Source of the DNA: Aradus depressus
Lineage: Eukaryota > Arthropoda > Insecta > Hemiptera > Aradidae
Reading direction: 5' to 3'
DNA: 64,000 bases
Assembly (NCBI GenBank): GCA_963662175.1
Contig: OY759221.1
Coordinates: 28,569,027 to 28,633,026 of the forward strand
Made by a program: the position numbers and the translations under genes. This document shows, piece by piece, positions 42,558 to 53,329 of this stretch; position 1 is the stretch's first letter; each line of letters starts with the position of its first letter. The notes beneath the pieces are model-generated. The model had not been told where the DNA came from and made no database searches. It saw only the letters and a list, made by a program, of their open reading frames with translations.

Positions 42558-43088
42558 ACATATATATTTGTTAAAATATGTATTTGAATTTTGTTCAAAG
42601 ATGTATTCTAATCCTACTTTGGATTTAATCCTATTTTTGTACATCTAGCTATTTTCTTGTTATTGCGCACCTCATACCTGCCTATAACCTTCGTGTTATC
42701 ATTTATGACAGTAATCAGATGTTATTATTATGATCTGGAAATAGGTCATATCAAGGTAAATAACATTCTTCTATCCATTAATCAGTGGATTTCTATTTTT
42801 ATTTTTATGTTGATAGACTCTTCTTATATTATAATCTATTTTTTAAATAGTTTATAGTCTATCATTTTCTTGTGTTAAAATACATAAATATATATTTTTC
42901 CAACCTAATATTTTCAGTGGCACTCATTTAGGTTCTTGTATTTGTTTTGATTCTACTAGAAGGTTCAATGTTTGTTTATATTCACTCTAGCTTCTTTTGT
43001 TAATATCAACTTCAGATATATTTATTATTTTAATTTCATTTTCTTAGAAATACTTCGTTTCATTTTCAATTTTCATTTTCTTTTAATC

Positions 43089-46000
43089 ATGGCAAGTGAG
43101 GAAGCGGATGTTAATGTTGCTGCTTTCTCCGATTCTCGGACAATAATATTAAGACGCAAACTTTATTCTTTATGTCAAGATATTAAATCTATTCGAGAAC
43201 AAGGCCGTGCAGCTAAGGTAGATAACAGTCAAACGAATCTATTTCAAGCGATGTTCTCCGATCTTTCAAATCTTCGAAGTGAATTAAACTTTACAAATGA
43301 AGCGTTGGAAACATACTTTGTAAATGCTCAGAAAGGCGAGGATTATCCTACGGATAGAGATTCTTTGATTTTATCGAACTCGAAACGTTATATCTATGAG
43401 ATCCTTATGATTCATACGGAGCTTTGTCCGCCTCCCAGGCCAGCTCGAGAACGAGCAGCTACTCCAACTCAAAATATTTCTGTTATCAACGACACCAGGT
43501 CGCGCCTCCCAAAAATTAATATTACAAATTTTTCAGGCGAATTGACAGATTGGCCGCATTTCAAAGATGTTTTCATTTCTTTAATTCACGATGAACCGAC
43601 ACTGTCTAAAACTGATAAATTTTATTATTTAATTTCTAGTCTGAATGGTGAGGCTCGATCCCTTTTAAAGTCCATACCTGTGACTGAGGCTAATTATGAC
43701 CTAGCCTGGAAGACTTTGATGGCTCGCTACGATAAGAAGCGTTTCTTAGCTACATCCTTCTTGGACAAACTTCTCTCATTTAAATCTCACCCAGAGGTTT
43801 CCGAAAATTATAAATTATTTTTATCTCATGTGGGTGACAGTATGGAAGCTTTTCAACTTCTAAAAATTCCTCATGAAGCGGAATTTATCTTGTTTCATCT
43901 TGCTATTCAATGTCTGGACCAGAGAACAAGGGAAATGTTCGAATCCAAGCATATTAAGGAAGAATTTCCGCGATGCAACGATCTTCTGGAGTTTGTCAGA
44001 GACAGACAGCAAATTCTGAAGCTGTCTTCCAGCAAACCCGGTAAGTCGTCTTGCCCGAAGGCAACGAAGACCCATAATAAATCTTCTTCTGTGTTTTTGA
44101 CGACCAAGAGAGCTTCGAAACCATCGGATGTGCGCACTTCAAAGTGTCCATACTGTAAATTGTCTGGTCATGATTTGACCAAATGTCCCAATTTTTTGAA
44201 TCTGTCGCCGTCGCAACGCTTCCACTTTGTAAAAACCTTCAAGGGATGTAAATATCATTTAACTTCGGGTCATACTACCGATGAATGCAAATTTAAAATT
44301 AGATGTCTCATTTGCCAATCTCTTCACCATTCCTTACTTCATTTTTCAACAAACACCCTCGTTGAAGATACTAGGCCTCCATCTATGGGGACGCCTTCAG
44401 GAACTTCGAAATCGATTCTTACCTTTCGTGGTAATTCTTTTGATGTTCCAGCTCAACAAATACTTCTTAGTACTGCTACTGTTTTCATAACAGATGTTCG
44501 AGGATGTTTTCATCCCGTTCGTGCTCTCATTGATTCGGGAGCTCAATCCTCATTGGTGACTTCAGACTGTGCACGGCGACTCCGCTTGACGGTGGCGAAT
44601 GATTCCCATCAGATAAGTTCTGTCGGGGACCTTAGTGTTCCGTCCTTAGGAACTACATTTTTTGAGATGAAATCTATTCATCGTAAAGCCCCTCTACTAG
44701 GTGTCCGCGCCACAGTTGTCACCAAAATAACGTCGGATCTTCCATCTATTGCAGTTCCGGAAATTATAATCAGAAAAATTAACCCTTCGATCAAATTAGC
44801 CGATTTGAATTTTGGACTGCCTCGTCCTATCGACTGCCTTTTAGGTGCCGATATTTACTATAAAATATTGGAAGGTAGACCCATCCCTATTATCGGTACA
44901 GATTTAGCCACCATTAAAACATCTCTTGGCTGGATTGTTACTGGTGCCTATTCAGTTGCTTTTGAGTCCTTCCCCAGGCCATCGGTTTTGACCCTCACGA
45001 CGATTCCCTTTATTCACCGTCAACTTGAACGATTCTGGGAATTGGAGGAACCTAGCATTGGAGTTGTGACTGATCCGGAAGAGGAACTTTGCGAAGAACA
45101 TTTTGCCCGGACTCATCGTCGTTTGACTTCAGGGAGGTACGTTGTTGCTCTTCCATTTAAATCTCCTTCACCATTATTAAGTGATTCAAGATCGCAAGCG
45201 TTGAAGCGGTTCTACAACTTGGAAAAGAAATTGTTGAGAAATCCCACATTGAGACGGGAATATATCACTTTTATGGAAGAGTATCTCTCTCTGGGACACA
45301 TGGAAATCGCTTCCTTTCCTGGGAAATACATAATTCCCGATCATGGCATTTTAAAAGAGACTAGCTCAACAACTAAGTTGAGAGCGGTCTTTGATGCGTC
45401 CATGTCGTCGTCGATTTCTACCGGCTCTCTAAATCAACATATTTTTGTTGGACCGAAACTTCAACTTGATATTGCGGACATCATGCTTAATTTTAGACTT
45501 CATCGTATTGTGTTTGTGACGGATATCTGTAAGATGTACCGCCAAATCCTTATCAATGAACCGGATCGTCTTTATCAACATATTTACTGGAGATCGGATC
45601 CTGCTGATGACGTTAAAGAATATGAATTGTGCACCTTGACTTACGGGATGTCCTGCTCCCCCTACTTGGCTCTTCGCGTTCTTAAACAACTCACTCTGGA
45701 TGAAGGTCATCATTTCATCCATTCGTCCAAAGTGTTACGCGAGGACGTATATATGGATGATATCATAACTGGGGCATCAAGTATCGATGAAGCCCTCAGC
45801 CTTCAACAACAACTAATTGATTTACTCATGAAGGGTAATTTCGAGCTTCGTAAGTGGGCCAGCAATTCAGAGAGTGTGCTCAAGGCAGTTCCAGAGAAGT
45901 TTCATGAAAGGTCTATTTCACTTTCGAAGGGAGAAGATTGTGTTTTTAAGGTGTTAGGGGTCCAGTGGAATGCTCAGTCAGATGAGTTCTCATATAATAT

Positions 46001-48317
46001 CACCACCCCACGTCCTCAGTGCACTAAACGTGGTGTTCTATCTGCAATTGCGCGTATCTTCGATCCTCTAGGTTATTTAACACCGGTGATATTTTTGGCC
46101 AAGCTTATGTTGCAAAATATTTGGAAATTAGGCCTCGGTTGGGACGATCCTCTGCCAACTGAGGTCAAACTTGACTGGGAAAATTTCATGATGGAAGTTC
46201 CCCAATTGGTGTCCATCCGTTTATCACGTTTCATCCCGGTGAAACACAGTAACGATTGCCAGTTCGTCGGTTTCTGCGACGCTTCAGAGAAGGGATTCTC
46301 GGCCATCATTTATATTAGAACGGTAACGGATGACAATGTTCAAATTTTTCTCTTGAAAGCAAAATCTAAGCTGGCTCCTATAAAACCGCTCTCTATCCCA
46401 AGGCTTGAGCTTTGTGGTGCTCTTCTTCTTGCAAAATTATTCAGCTCTCTGAAAAAATTTCGAGACAGAATTTCGATAAATCAAATATTCTTCTTTACGG
46501 ATTCCGCTATTGTGTTAGGTTGGCTACATACTCCACCTCATTTATTGAAAACCTTTGTGGCCAACCGTATTGTAAAAATTTTACAGTTAATTCCTGAGGT
46601 GTCCTGGCGTCACGTGGGCACATTGGACAATCCAGCTGACGCTGCCTCACGGGGTCTCCGCCCATCTCAGATTTTACGTAATGATCTATGGTGGAACGGA
46701 CCGTGTTGGCTACAACTTCCCGTCCATGACTGGCCAAAGATCGAAAGATTTTGTAGCCGGACAACAGTTTTGCCTGAGCTTAGGGGCGGTATAATTGCTA
46801 CTCTCAGTTCAAAGGTCGTCCCTGACCTTGTGTCATGGATCGAAAACTTCTCATCATTTATGAAGCTTCTCAGGACGGTATCGTATGTGCGGCGATTCAT
46901 CCAGAATGCCCGCAACTCCAATCTGTGTGGGCCTTTGACATTAAGAGAATTGAACGCGGCGGAGACAACCTGTATCCGTCTTATCCAAAATTGTTATTTA
47001 CCTAACGCTATACACAGTGGCGACGAGGATTATGCCTCCACTAATCTCCGAGGTCTGACTCCATTCTTGGATCCCTTGGGACTTTTGAGGGTGGGCGGTC
47101 GTCTTCAACAATCACCTCTTCCTGAAGGTATGAAGCACCCTATCATCCTACCTCATCATTCCCACCTTTCTAGACTTATAATACGTCACTATCACCACTT
47201 GTATTTGCATGCTGGTCTAAATCAACTCCATGCCTTGATACGTCAACGTTTCTGGATCCTCTCAGCAAGGCGTTTAATCAGACAAGAGTTATTTAGATGT
47301 GACATTTGTTATAAGTTTTCAGCAAAGCCAGCTGAGGCTCTGATGGGCAGTTTGCCTACGTGTCGTTTTGAAGCTGGCCGAACTTTTATTAATGTTGGCG
47401 TCGATTTTGCCGGCCCATTTTCTATCAGGGAGTCTCGGAGAAGAAATGCGCCTGTTAGCAAATCATATTTATGTCTGTTTGTATGTATGACTACTAAGGC
47501 TCTTCATTTGGAACTGGTATCTGATCTTTCGACAGCGTCCTTCATGGCCACGCTCGATAGATTCATTTCACGTAGAGGGCTCCCTATTAAAATTCTGTCA
47601 GATTGTGGCAGCAACTTTGTCGGAGCGGCAAGGCATCTCTCTGACATGCAGAAATGGTTACATAAAAATTCTGTCCAAGAGGATTTGTCTTCCCATCTAC
47701 TGACGAGAGGTGTGGAATGGGTTTTTAACCCTCCTTACTCACCCAATTTCGGAGGTATCTGGGAAGCCGGCGTCAAGTGCGTGAAGAATCATTTTAAACG
47801 CGTTCTCAATGATACAGCTTTCACTTTCGAAGAGCTCACCACCTTGTTCGCAAGGATTGAAGCGATTCTAAACTCAAGACCTCTTTGTGCCTTAACATCA
47901 GATCCTACTGATCTAGACATTCTTACTCCAGGTCATTTCTTGATTGGGACAGCTCTAACAACGAGACCAGAAGTCGACTTTACGGACAGTCCTGAGAATC
48001 GACTCACCAGATGGCAACTCGTACAACAAAGAGTTCAACACTATTCGCAACGATGGAGGAATGAATATCTTACAACTCTCCAACAACGACCAAAATGGTT
48101 TAGAACTACTTACCATCCTTATGTCGGTGATTTGGTTCTTCTTTGGGACAAACATTCCTCACCTGCTCAATTGCCTCGCGGAAGAATAACTGACGTCTTC
48201 CCAGGTCCCGACGGAATTGTTAGGGTTGTAAATGTTCATACTCTTAAGGGTATTTTTAAACGTCCCCTATCTAAGTGTGTGCCACTGATTCCCCAATCGG
48301 GTGACTCAGAGAAGTAA
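43089..48317 (+). CDS. BEL/Pao gag-pol polyprotein, 1742 residues
   Basis: One frame encodes all functions. Residue numbers run from the ATG at 43089 (MASEEADVN); the frame is open to an ATG at 42972, but that adds 39 hydrophobic residues unlike gag. Order: gag with coiled region 1-340; zinc knuckles, C353-X2-C-X4-H-X4-C, a variant with C387, and CxxC...HH from C406; aspartic protease with DSGA at 482-485; reverse transcriptase with Asp812 (VTDICKMY) and YMDD 888-891; RNase H with Asp1064 (FCDAS), ELCGALL and TDSAIVLGW; integrase with an HHCC-type zinc region (YHHLYLHAG...CDIC), then D1439 (VDFAGPF), D1505 (LSDCGSNF) and E1559 (GGIWEAG). The C-terminal domain typical of Pao polyproteins follows (RWQLVQQRVQHYSQRW, GDLVLLWDK). 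It makes virus-like particles, copies RNA to DNA and integrates it. No frameshift or stop found. No env-like frame. Confidence 0.97.
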   Translation: MASEEADVNVAAFSDSRTIILRRKLYSLCQDIKSIREQGRAAKVDNSQTNLFQAMFSDLSNLRSELNFTNEALETYFVNAQKGEDYPTDRDSLILSNSKRYIYEILMIHTELCPPPRPARERAATPTQNISVINDTRSRLPKINITNFSGELTDWPHFKDVFISLIHDEPTLSKTDKFYYLISSLNGEARSLLKSIPVTEANYDLAWKTLMARYDKKRFLATSFLDKLLSFKSHPEVSENYKLFLSHVGDSMEAFQLLKIPHEAEFILFHLAIQCLDQRTREMFESKHIKEEFPRCNDLLEFVRDRQQILKLSSSKPGKSSCPKATKTHNKSSSVFLTTKRASKPSDVRTSKCPYCKLSGHDLTKCPNFLNLSPSQRFHFVKTFKGCKYHLTSGHTTDECKFKIRCLICQSLHHSLLHFSTNTLVEDTRPPSMGTPSGTSKSILTFRGNSFDVPAQQILLSTATVFITDVRGCFHPVRALIDSGAQSSLVTSDCARRLRLTVANDSHQISSVGDLSVPSLGTTFFEMKSIHRKAPLLGVRATVVTKITSDLPSIAVPEIIIRKINPSIKLADLNFGLPRPIDCLLGADIYYKILEGRPIPIIGTDLATIKTSLGWIVTGAYSVAFESFPRPSVLTLTTIPFIHRQLERFWELEEPSIGVVTDPEEELCEEHFARTHRRLTSGRYVVALPFKSPSPLLSDSRSQALKRFYNLEKKLLRNPTLRREYITFMEEYLSLGHMEIASFPGKYIIPDHGILKETSSTTKLRAVFDASMSSSISTGSLNQHIFVGPKLQLDIADIMLNFRLHRIVFVTDICKMYRQILINEPDRLYQHIYWRSDPADDVKEYELCTLTYGMSCSPYLALRVLKQLTLDEGHHFIHSSKVLREDVYMDDIITGASSIDEALSLQQQLIDLLMKGNFELRKWASNSESVLKAVPEKFHERSISLSKGEDCVFKVLGVQWNAQSDEFSYNITTPRPQCTKRGVLSAIARIFDPLGYLTPVIFLAKLMLQNIWKLGLGWDDPLPTEVKLDWENFMMEVPQLVSIRLSRFIPVKHSNDCQFVGFCDASEKGFSAIIYIRTVTDDNVQIFLLKAKSKLAPIKPLSIPRLELCGALLLAKLFSSLKKFRDRISINQIFFFTDSAIVLGWLHTPPHLLKTFVANRIVKILQLIPEVSWRHVGTLDNPADAASRGLRPSQILRNDLWWNGPCWLQLPVHDWPKIERFCSRTTVLPELRGGIIATLSSKVVPDLVSWIENFSSFMKLLRTVSYVRRFIQNARNSNLCGPLTLRELNAAETTCIRLIQNCYLPNAIHSGDEDYASTNLRGLTPFLDPLGLLRVGGRLQQSPLPEGMKHPIILPHHSHLSRLIIRHYHHLYLHAGLNQLHALIRQRFWILSARRLIRQELFRCDICYKFSAKPAEALMGSLPTCRFEAGRTFINVGVDFAGPFSIRESRRRNAPVSKSYLCLFVCMTTKALHLELVSDLSTASFMATLDRFISRRGLPIKILSDCGSNFVGAARHLSDMQKWLHKNSVQEDLSSHLLTRGVEWVFNPPYSPNFGGIWEAGVKCVKNHFKRVLNDTAFTFEELTTLFARIEAILNSRPLCALTSDPTDLDILTPGHFLIGTALTTRPEVDFTDSPENRLTRWQLVQQRVQHYSQRWRNEYLTTLQQRPKWFRTTYHPYVGDLVLLWDKHSSPAQLPRGRITDVFPGPDGIVRVVNVHTLKGIFKRPLSKCVPLIPQSGDSEK

Positions 48318-48348
48318 TTTCTTTAAATTTCAAATTCATATAAAATTT

Positions 48349-48357
48349 GGTGGGCGG
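48349..48357 (+). promoter_or_regulatory. polypurine-like tract
   Basis: ggtgggcgg four bases before the 3' LTR (GTGGGCGGTTA-TGTT), the form usual in BEL/Pao elements for plus-strand priming. Confidence 0.65.
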
Positions 48358-48360
48358 TTA

Positions 48361-48940
48361 TGTTAGCGCAACATTTAATTAATTTTTGATTTTTTGTAGA
48401 GGTATTTTTTCTTAAGTTTTCTTCCATTAATTATTCTAATAATTATTAATATTATTATCATAATAACTATGGTCAATATTACTCATGTAATTTATTCTTA
48501 TGTTTATATTACATCATATTAACAATTTGTGGGAGGAGCCTATGAATGTGGGGGAGTGGGGAATAGTTCGTTTTATGACCGCTGGTCAGTGTTGGACAGA
48601 TAGTCTTCCATGGTCCTTCAGCCTGTTGACATTAGGGCACTTCTCAAGGCCACCAACCCGCCGACTTTCTCTCGTCAATCCGGATCGCCTTTCCGTGGAC
48701 CTCTGAAGTCTGGTACTTGGCTCATCTGGTGTGACGGCGTCCTCAGCCTACTCCCAGATCTTCTCGGCCTTGTTTGGAGATCAGTTCATCAGCCCATCTT
48801 CCACATTCACCCCTCCACATCAGGAGAGTTAACTTTGTTTATTTTTGTTTTTCCTTTTAACTACGCCGACTGGCCCTTGTATTTGAAATGAAATATAATT
48901 ATATCATTTTTCAAAATCTAGTCTATGTTATTTATTAACA
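48361..48940 (+). repeat. 3' LTR
   Basis: 580 bp, same sequence as the 5' LTR; followed directly by the second TAAGT. Confidence 0.97.
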
Positions 48941-49130
48941 TAAGTCACAATTGGAAGATCTACAAATGAAGACCACGGTTTCTTTGCTTCTCCTCCGAAT
49001 TCTGCAGAGCCCCGGCCAATGCTGCTATTGTGCGTGCTATGACCACCATGCCATCAGCATACCCATATGCTGAGTCAGATGGTTTATAAATAGTTCCTCC
49101 TGGATTTGTCCGGATGACCCTAACCTTCCT
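48941..49130 (-). pseudogene. RTE-like LINE, reverse transcriptase core (right of BEL element)
   Basis: The minus strand reads SAYGYADGMVVIARTIAALA, then GALQNSEEKQRNRGLHL and stop. This matches the catalytic YADD block (here YADG, second Asp lost) and the following RT helix. It is the upstream part of the LINE that the BEL element split. Confidence 0.75.
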
Positions 49131-49149
49131 GAATCAGGTTGAACGGAAC

Positions 49150-49345
49150 CGTGGTTCTGGGTACACATATACAATTTCGTACTGATACATTCATTTTTCG
49201 TGTTATCATGTTCAAAACATACACACATATTAATTTTTGTTTTCATTTTTTTTAGTTAGGGGTGGAAAAACATATAATTCCGGTGAAAACACGACATCGA
49301 ATTCCTGGGCGATTACATAACTTCCCTTATATTTCATATAGCTGG
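49150..49345 (-). repeat. repeat B 5' half
   Basis: ctgatacattcatttttcgt, ttccggtgaaaacacgacat, gggcgattacataacttccc, then tttcatatagctggc of the terminal hairpin. Confidence 0.75.
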
Positions 49346-49349
49346 CATA

Positions 49350-49880
49350 CTATTTCTGGAAAATGCTATATATACGAGTATTTATTGTACTTCTTGTCAA
49401 CTCTGAAACTAATGGGTCGATTTCTGCCATTCTTGTGTGAAAATCTAACAAGTCAGCAATTTTCAATATTGTCACAGACAATAATATTCCAACTTTTGAA
49501 GTCTAATTGTGACTTAATAAATGATCCACATCACAGTGAGTAACACTTTATTTACTATTGTGAGGAGAAATTAACTGTCTTTATGTAACGAATAAAAATT
49601 ACTAGTACAAAAGAAACAATATTACTTACATTTTATACAGTCAATGCATAATAACTCACTCGAAAACTGGCTTAAATAAACACTAAAAGTAACTATTTAC
49701 GTCTTAGTCACTATCCCCTAACGTATTCTATATATATTTTTTTTATTATTAAGTCTTTATTTCTTTTTAAATAAAATAAACATATACAAATAATTCGAAA
49801 ATCAAAAATTTTATACCAAAGACGAACTCTTGGTCAGATGACCGTCAGAGTATAGTCGTCATAATTTACAATAAAAGAAG
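49350..49880. other. no gene recognised
   Basis: A 93-codon frame at 49262-49543 mixes repeat B and unique sequence and has no motif. AT-rich thereafter. Confidence 0.5.
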
Positions 49881-50222
49881 AGGGCGCCGGTAGCTCAGTG
49901 GTATGCATGCTTGACTTCTGAGCTCAAGAACGTGGGTTCGACTCCCGACCGAGGCCCTTAGTTTTTTTTATCTGGGAGGTAAAATAAGCGTAAGCACGCC
50001 GTCCTTCGGATGGGAAGTTAAACGATGGTCCCGAGCCTGTACAATGTCAGGTACTCGTTAAAGACCCCTACTCTAGATGAATAAAAATTTAGGGTAGACA
50101 AAATTTAGGACTCCCACAGTAGAGCCGACTCATGTCCACCAGAGTGACAAAAGAGCACTCTGGTAGTTGGCGATATGACCTCGTAGTTAAAGCCCGGGCA
50201 TGAGTCATAAAACCTAACCTAC
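49881..50222 (+). mobile_element. tRNA-derived SINE, full-length
   Basis: Complete copy with the CCTAA tail. A probable imperfect duplication, acaataaaagaag before and acaaaagaag after (50223-50232). Confidence 0.92.
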
Positions 50223-50239
50223 TACAAAAGAAGAAATTA

Positions 50240-51400
50240 AGTACATCTATCACTTAGCGTTCAAGTATACAACAACAAAATACAATTACAACTAACAACA
50301 TTCATTCAAATATCGGAAAAAGCCAAAATAGGTTTTTTTTTATGCTCTAAAAATATATTTTATGCCGAGCAGCGGTAGTAATCATAGCTAGTATTTACCA
50401 AGCAACTAGTATGTGCTGAGCAACTATCCTAGGCAACTCACCTAGTTTGTGCCGTGCAGATGTGGACACCCCAACTTAAGTGCTTAACATCGCTGGTTTC
50501 ATGTTTGAGCCGAACAACGGCATTTACGATTCAACGGTGCAATTACAAATTGACATTTTTTTTATATAGGTGCACTTTCTTCAAATAAAGTTTATATTTT
50601 TTTTATTGGGACCCTTTACGGAAAATCAAAATTTAGTAGTATAAGACCGTGTGATGTAGATAGAGAAGAGCTAGGGGCATTATCACAAATATATCTCTAT
50701 GATTTATTAAAATTATTTCGTTAGTATTATTTTCAGTAAAATTATTCAATATAAACTAGTTTACAATGGTAGTTTGGTTATTCATAGGTAGGTGAGGAGT
50801 CTCCAGGGGATGTACTGTAAAATTCAGACTTGATTAATCTTTCATCGCGTCCAATAAATCAACGACAAAAGTATTGGGTCATTGAATATTCAGAGAGCTG
50901 GAATCCATATGGGCCAGTCAGTGTAACGAGCCAGTCGCAGTCAATCTAACTTCACACTCTGAAACACCGCTCGTAAAATAAAGTAATGTGTGAGTGGCGC
51001 GGTACTCATGAGAATTGAGGTGTAAAAATCTGCTTTCGTTTCAAAAATTTGCTGTTGTGCACTGATTTTCATTAAAATTTGTTTTATAATGTTACAATAT
51101 GAAAAATAGTATGAGGAATTAAACTTTCAAATTTATTTTTCTTCAATTTCTTTTATAGATTAAATTATAGGTTTGTGATAGCTAAAATAAGATATATACA
51201 ACTGTGTTTGTAATGTCTCTAAATACAGCGAGAATACAGCGTCGTCAACGGTAGATTTCGAATTTGTTGTCGAATGCTTCGATTCATATTCATTTGTAGA
51301 TTAGGTCATTTAAAAATGAAATAATATGTACGGTATCTCCTGAAATGGGCAAAAACGTTATATTATTTGTTATGACAATATGACAAGAAATATATTATTT
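50240..51400. other. no gene; one repeat D fragment
   Basis: 50560-50650 (gtgcactttcttcaaataaa, ttacggaaaatcaaaatt) resembles repeat D. The rest is unassigned. Confidence 0.5.
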
Positions 51401-51401
51401 G

Positions 51402-51550
51402 AGGGGGTTAGAAGCAAAGAAATGTAAGTGACAAAAATGTAATTTCGAGATAATTAGCCAGTAGTCAGGGTAGGTGTCAAGGAAGATGTTAACACACATA
51501 GCTCAATTTCAGCCGAATTGTCACTTACATCCCTTTGCTTCTAACCTCCT
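51402..51550. mobile_element. 149-bp MITE with 33-bp inverted ends
   Basis: Left arm 51402-51434 (ggttagaagcaaagaaatgt...) and right arm 51518-51550 are inverted with about three mismatches. No target duplication could be fixed. Too short to code. Confidence 0.75.
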
Positions 51551-51616
51551 AATTTATTGATAGAAATTTTCAGCAGTTATTATTATTATGATATATTAAT
51601 AACAATATTATTTATA

Positions 51617-51905
51617 GGTTAGGTTAGGCGCTCTTTCGTCACTCTGTTGGACATGAGCCCGACTCTACTGTGGGAGTCCTACATTTTGCCTACCCTAAAT
51701 TTTTATTCACCTAGGGTAGGGGGTCTTTGACGAGTATCTGACATCGTACAGGCTCAGGACCATCGCTTAAAGTCCCATCCGAAGGACGTGCTTAAGTTTA
51801 TTTTACCTCCCATATAAAATAAACTAATGGCCTCGGTCGGGTTTCGAACCCACGTTCTTGAGCTCAGAAGCCAAGCACGCATACCACTGAGCTACCGGCG
51901 CCCTC
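51617..51905 (-). mobile_element. tRNA-derived SINE with 13-bp target duplication
   Basis: Complete reverse copy from the CCTAA tail (ggttaggttagg) to cggcgccctc; lacks the gcccgggcatgagtc block. Flanked by AATATTATTTATA (51604-51616 and 51906-51918). Confidence 0.95.
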
Positions 51906-52029
51906 AATATTATTTATATCATATATTAATATATTGAAATATTATATATTATATTTTTTTACATACAACTAATTGATTAACCCTCGTATATTAGTTATGC
52001 CTCTAAGTTTTTTACTGAATAATGGTTTG

Positions 52030-52130
52030 GGCATGATGATGAGGGCAACCTCGAAAACCGGCTAGCATAAAATAAAATAATAAAATCTGTGAAATGATCA
52101 CTTCTCACTACATGAGCTGTCTTCTCATTG
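52030..52130 (+). ncRNA. repeat with hammerhead-like motif, copy 1
   Basis: ATGATGA (52036-52042) for CUGAUGA, then GGGCAACCTC, GAAA and ACCGGCTAG. It shares with 53196-53325 the tail ctgtgaaatgatcacttctc actacat. The first core base is changed, so it is probably inactive. Confidence 0.35.
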
Positions 52131-52139
52131 TGTCCTATA

Positions 52140-52630
52140 TGTGTGTCGCATAGAGCATAAGAGTACTGCTGCTGGCTATAGTCCAGGAAGAGCCCCACCC
52201 ACGGCTCCATGTCCACACAACCAACCTTTCACTTGAGAGTCAATTCCATAGTTTCAGATCCTCTCTAGAAACACACTCCACAGTGGCAACTACATAGGAC
52301 CGTTATTCGAACATTCCGTTAATTTTGAAAACTGTCTACATATTGTCATTAAAATAAAGAAGATAATATAAGCTGTCAGAAAAATGCTTTGCACATGCTT
52401 ATAAGTCAAAGGGGTCCGAAACGGAAAATTGGTTCTTACTAAAACATTTTTCTTATTAAATTTCCAACTAACGAAATGTCCTCAGACTTGAGATACGATA
52501 ATTACGACCAACTTTCCAAAGAGTGTACATTAAATTTCTCTTGGTAATAGTTCAAAGCAATGTATAATATTATTATTATAACTACTTTTTTTATTGATAG
52601 TTTTTATAAAATATATTTAAAAATTAATAA
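52140..52630. other. no gene recognised
   Basis: 52430-52475 shares aaaattggttcttac and tattaaatttccaa with 32520-32560; otherwise unassigned. Confidence 0.5.
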
Positions 52631-52635
52631 AATGT

Positions 52636-52890
52636 GTGATTTGGCCATTAAAGGACATTCTTATACCACGCTTGTTTCCCCCTCCTCAAAATCATTTAAT
52701 ACTGGCTATACGAAAGTAATGAGTTGGCTTCAGCAGAATTTTTTGTTTCGTTGTACAGCGTAATTCTGAGAGTGACATTCTTATACCCAGTAATGCCAGT
52801 ATGAAATGATTCTAAGAAGGGGGAGAGGGAGAGAAAGTGATCTGTGAGCTTGGTTGGTATAGGAAAGTCATGTAATGGCCACATCACATA
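52636..52890. mobile_element. foldback element, copy 2
   Basis: The left arm, ggccattaaaggacattctt ataccacgcttg..., is inverted at 52780-52880 (gcttggttggtataggaaag tcatgtaatggcc). Inner phrases (acccagtaatgccagtatga) match 34318-34340. Confidence 0.65.
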
Positions 52891-53195
52891 TATTTGATAT
52901 TTTCGTAATTTTTTCATTTTTCATAAAAATTACCCTTAATAAAAAATATTTTATAATTCGTTACTACGTAATCGAAACATTATTTTGAAATATTTCCTAA
53001 GGAAAGTTATTCCTGTCCCCATCCATGAAATTTTAAATTGTTAAGGTTTTTAGATCGTTTTATTTATTTATTATTATATTTATTTATATATATTTGTTTA
53101 TATATTAATAAAAAAAATTAAATTTTATTCACTAAATTATTTTAATTAGGGTAATTTCAAATTTATGTAATAAATATAATTTTTATTTTATCAGA

Positions 53196-53325
53196 CTGCC
53201 TGATGAGGGCAACCTCGAAAGCCGGCTAGTTAATACAAAAAAGAAAATATCTGTGAGAGGTGAGACTACATCTTAGTTTACAACCTGTGAAATAATCACT
53301 TCTCACTACATCAGCCATCTTCATA
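53196..53325 (+). ncRNA. repeat with hammerhead-like motif, copy 2
   Basis: CTGATGA (53200-53206) matches the hammerhead core. It is followed by GGGCAACCTC able to form a 3-bp stem (one G.U), GAAA (53217-53220), then AGCCGGCT as a 3-bp stem III and A at 53228 giving a CUA triplet. Stem I has only two pairs next to the core. Family shared with 52030-52130. 52900-53190 before it is AT-rich with nothing recognised. Confidence 0.4.
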
Positions 53326-53329
53326 TTAT

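Larger units (their letters stand above)
41953..48940 (+). mobile_element. intact BEL/Pao LTR retrotransposon
   Basis: A 6988-bp element: 5' LTR 41953-42532, primer binding site, a single gag-pol frame, polypurine-like tract, 3' LTR 48361-48940, with a 5-bp target duplication TAAGT (41948-41952 and 48941-48945). The LTRs have equal length and appear identical base for base, the reading frame is unbroken and all catalytic residues are present. It looks recent and potentially autonomous. It sits inside a dead RTE-like LINE. Confidence 0.97.

Noticed and set aside
42972..43088. Upstream start of the BEL/Pao frame
   Set aside because: It would add 39 residues of Phe/Ile/Leu-rich sequence read from AT-rich leader; MASEEADV at 43089 fits a gag start better.
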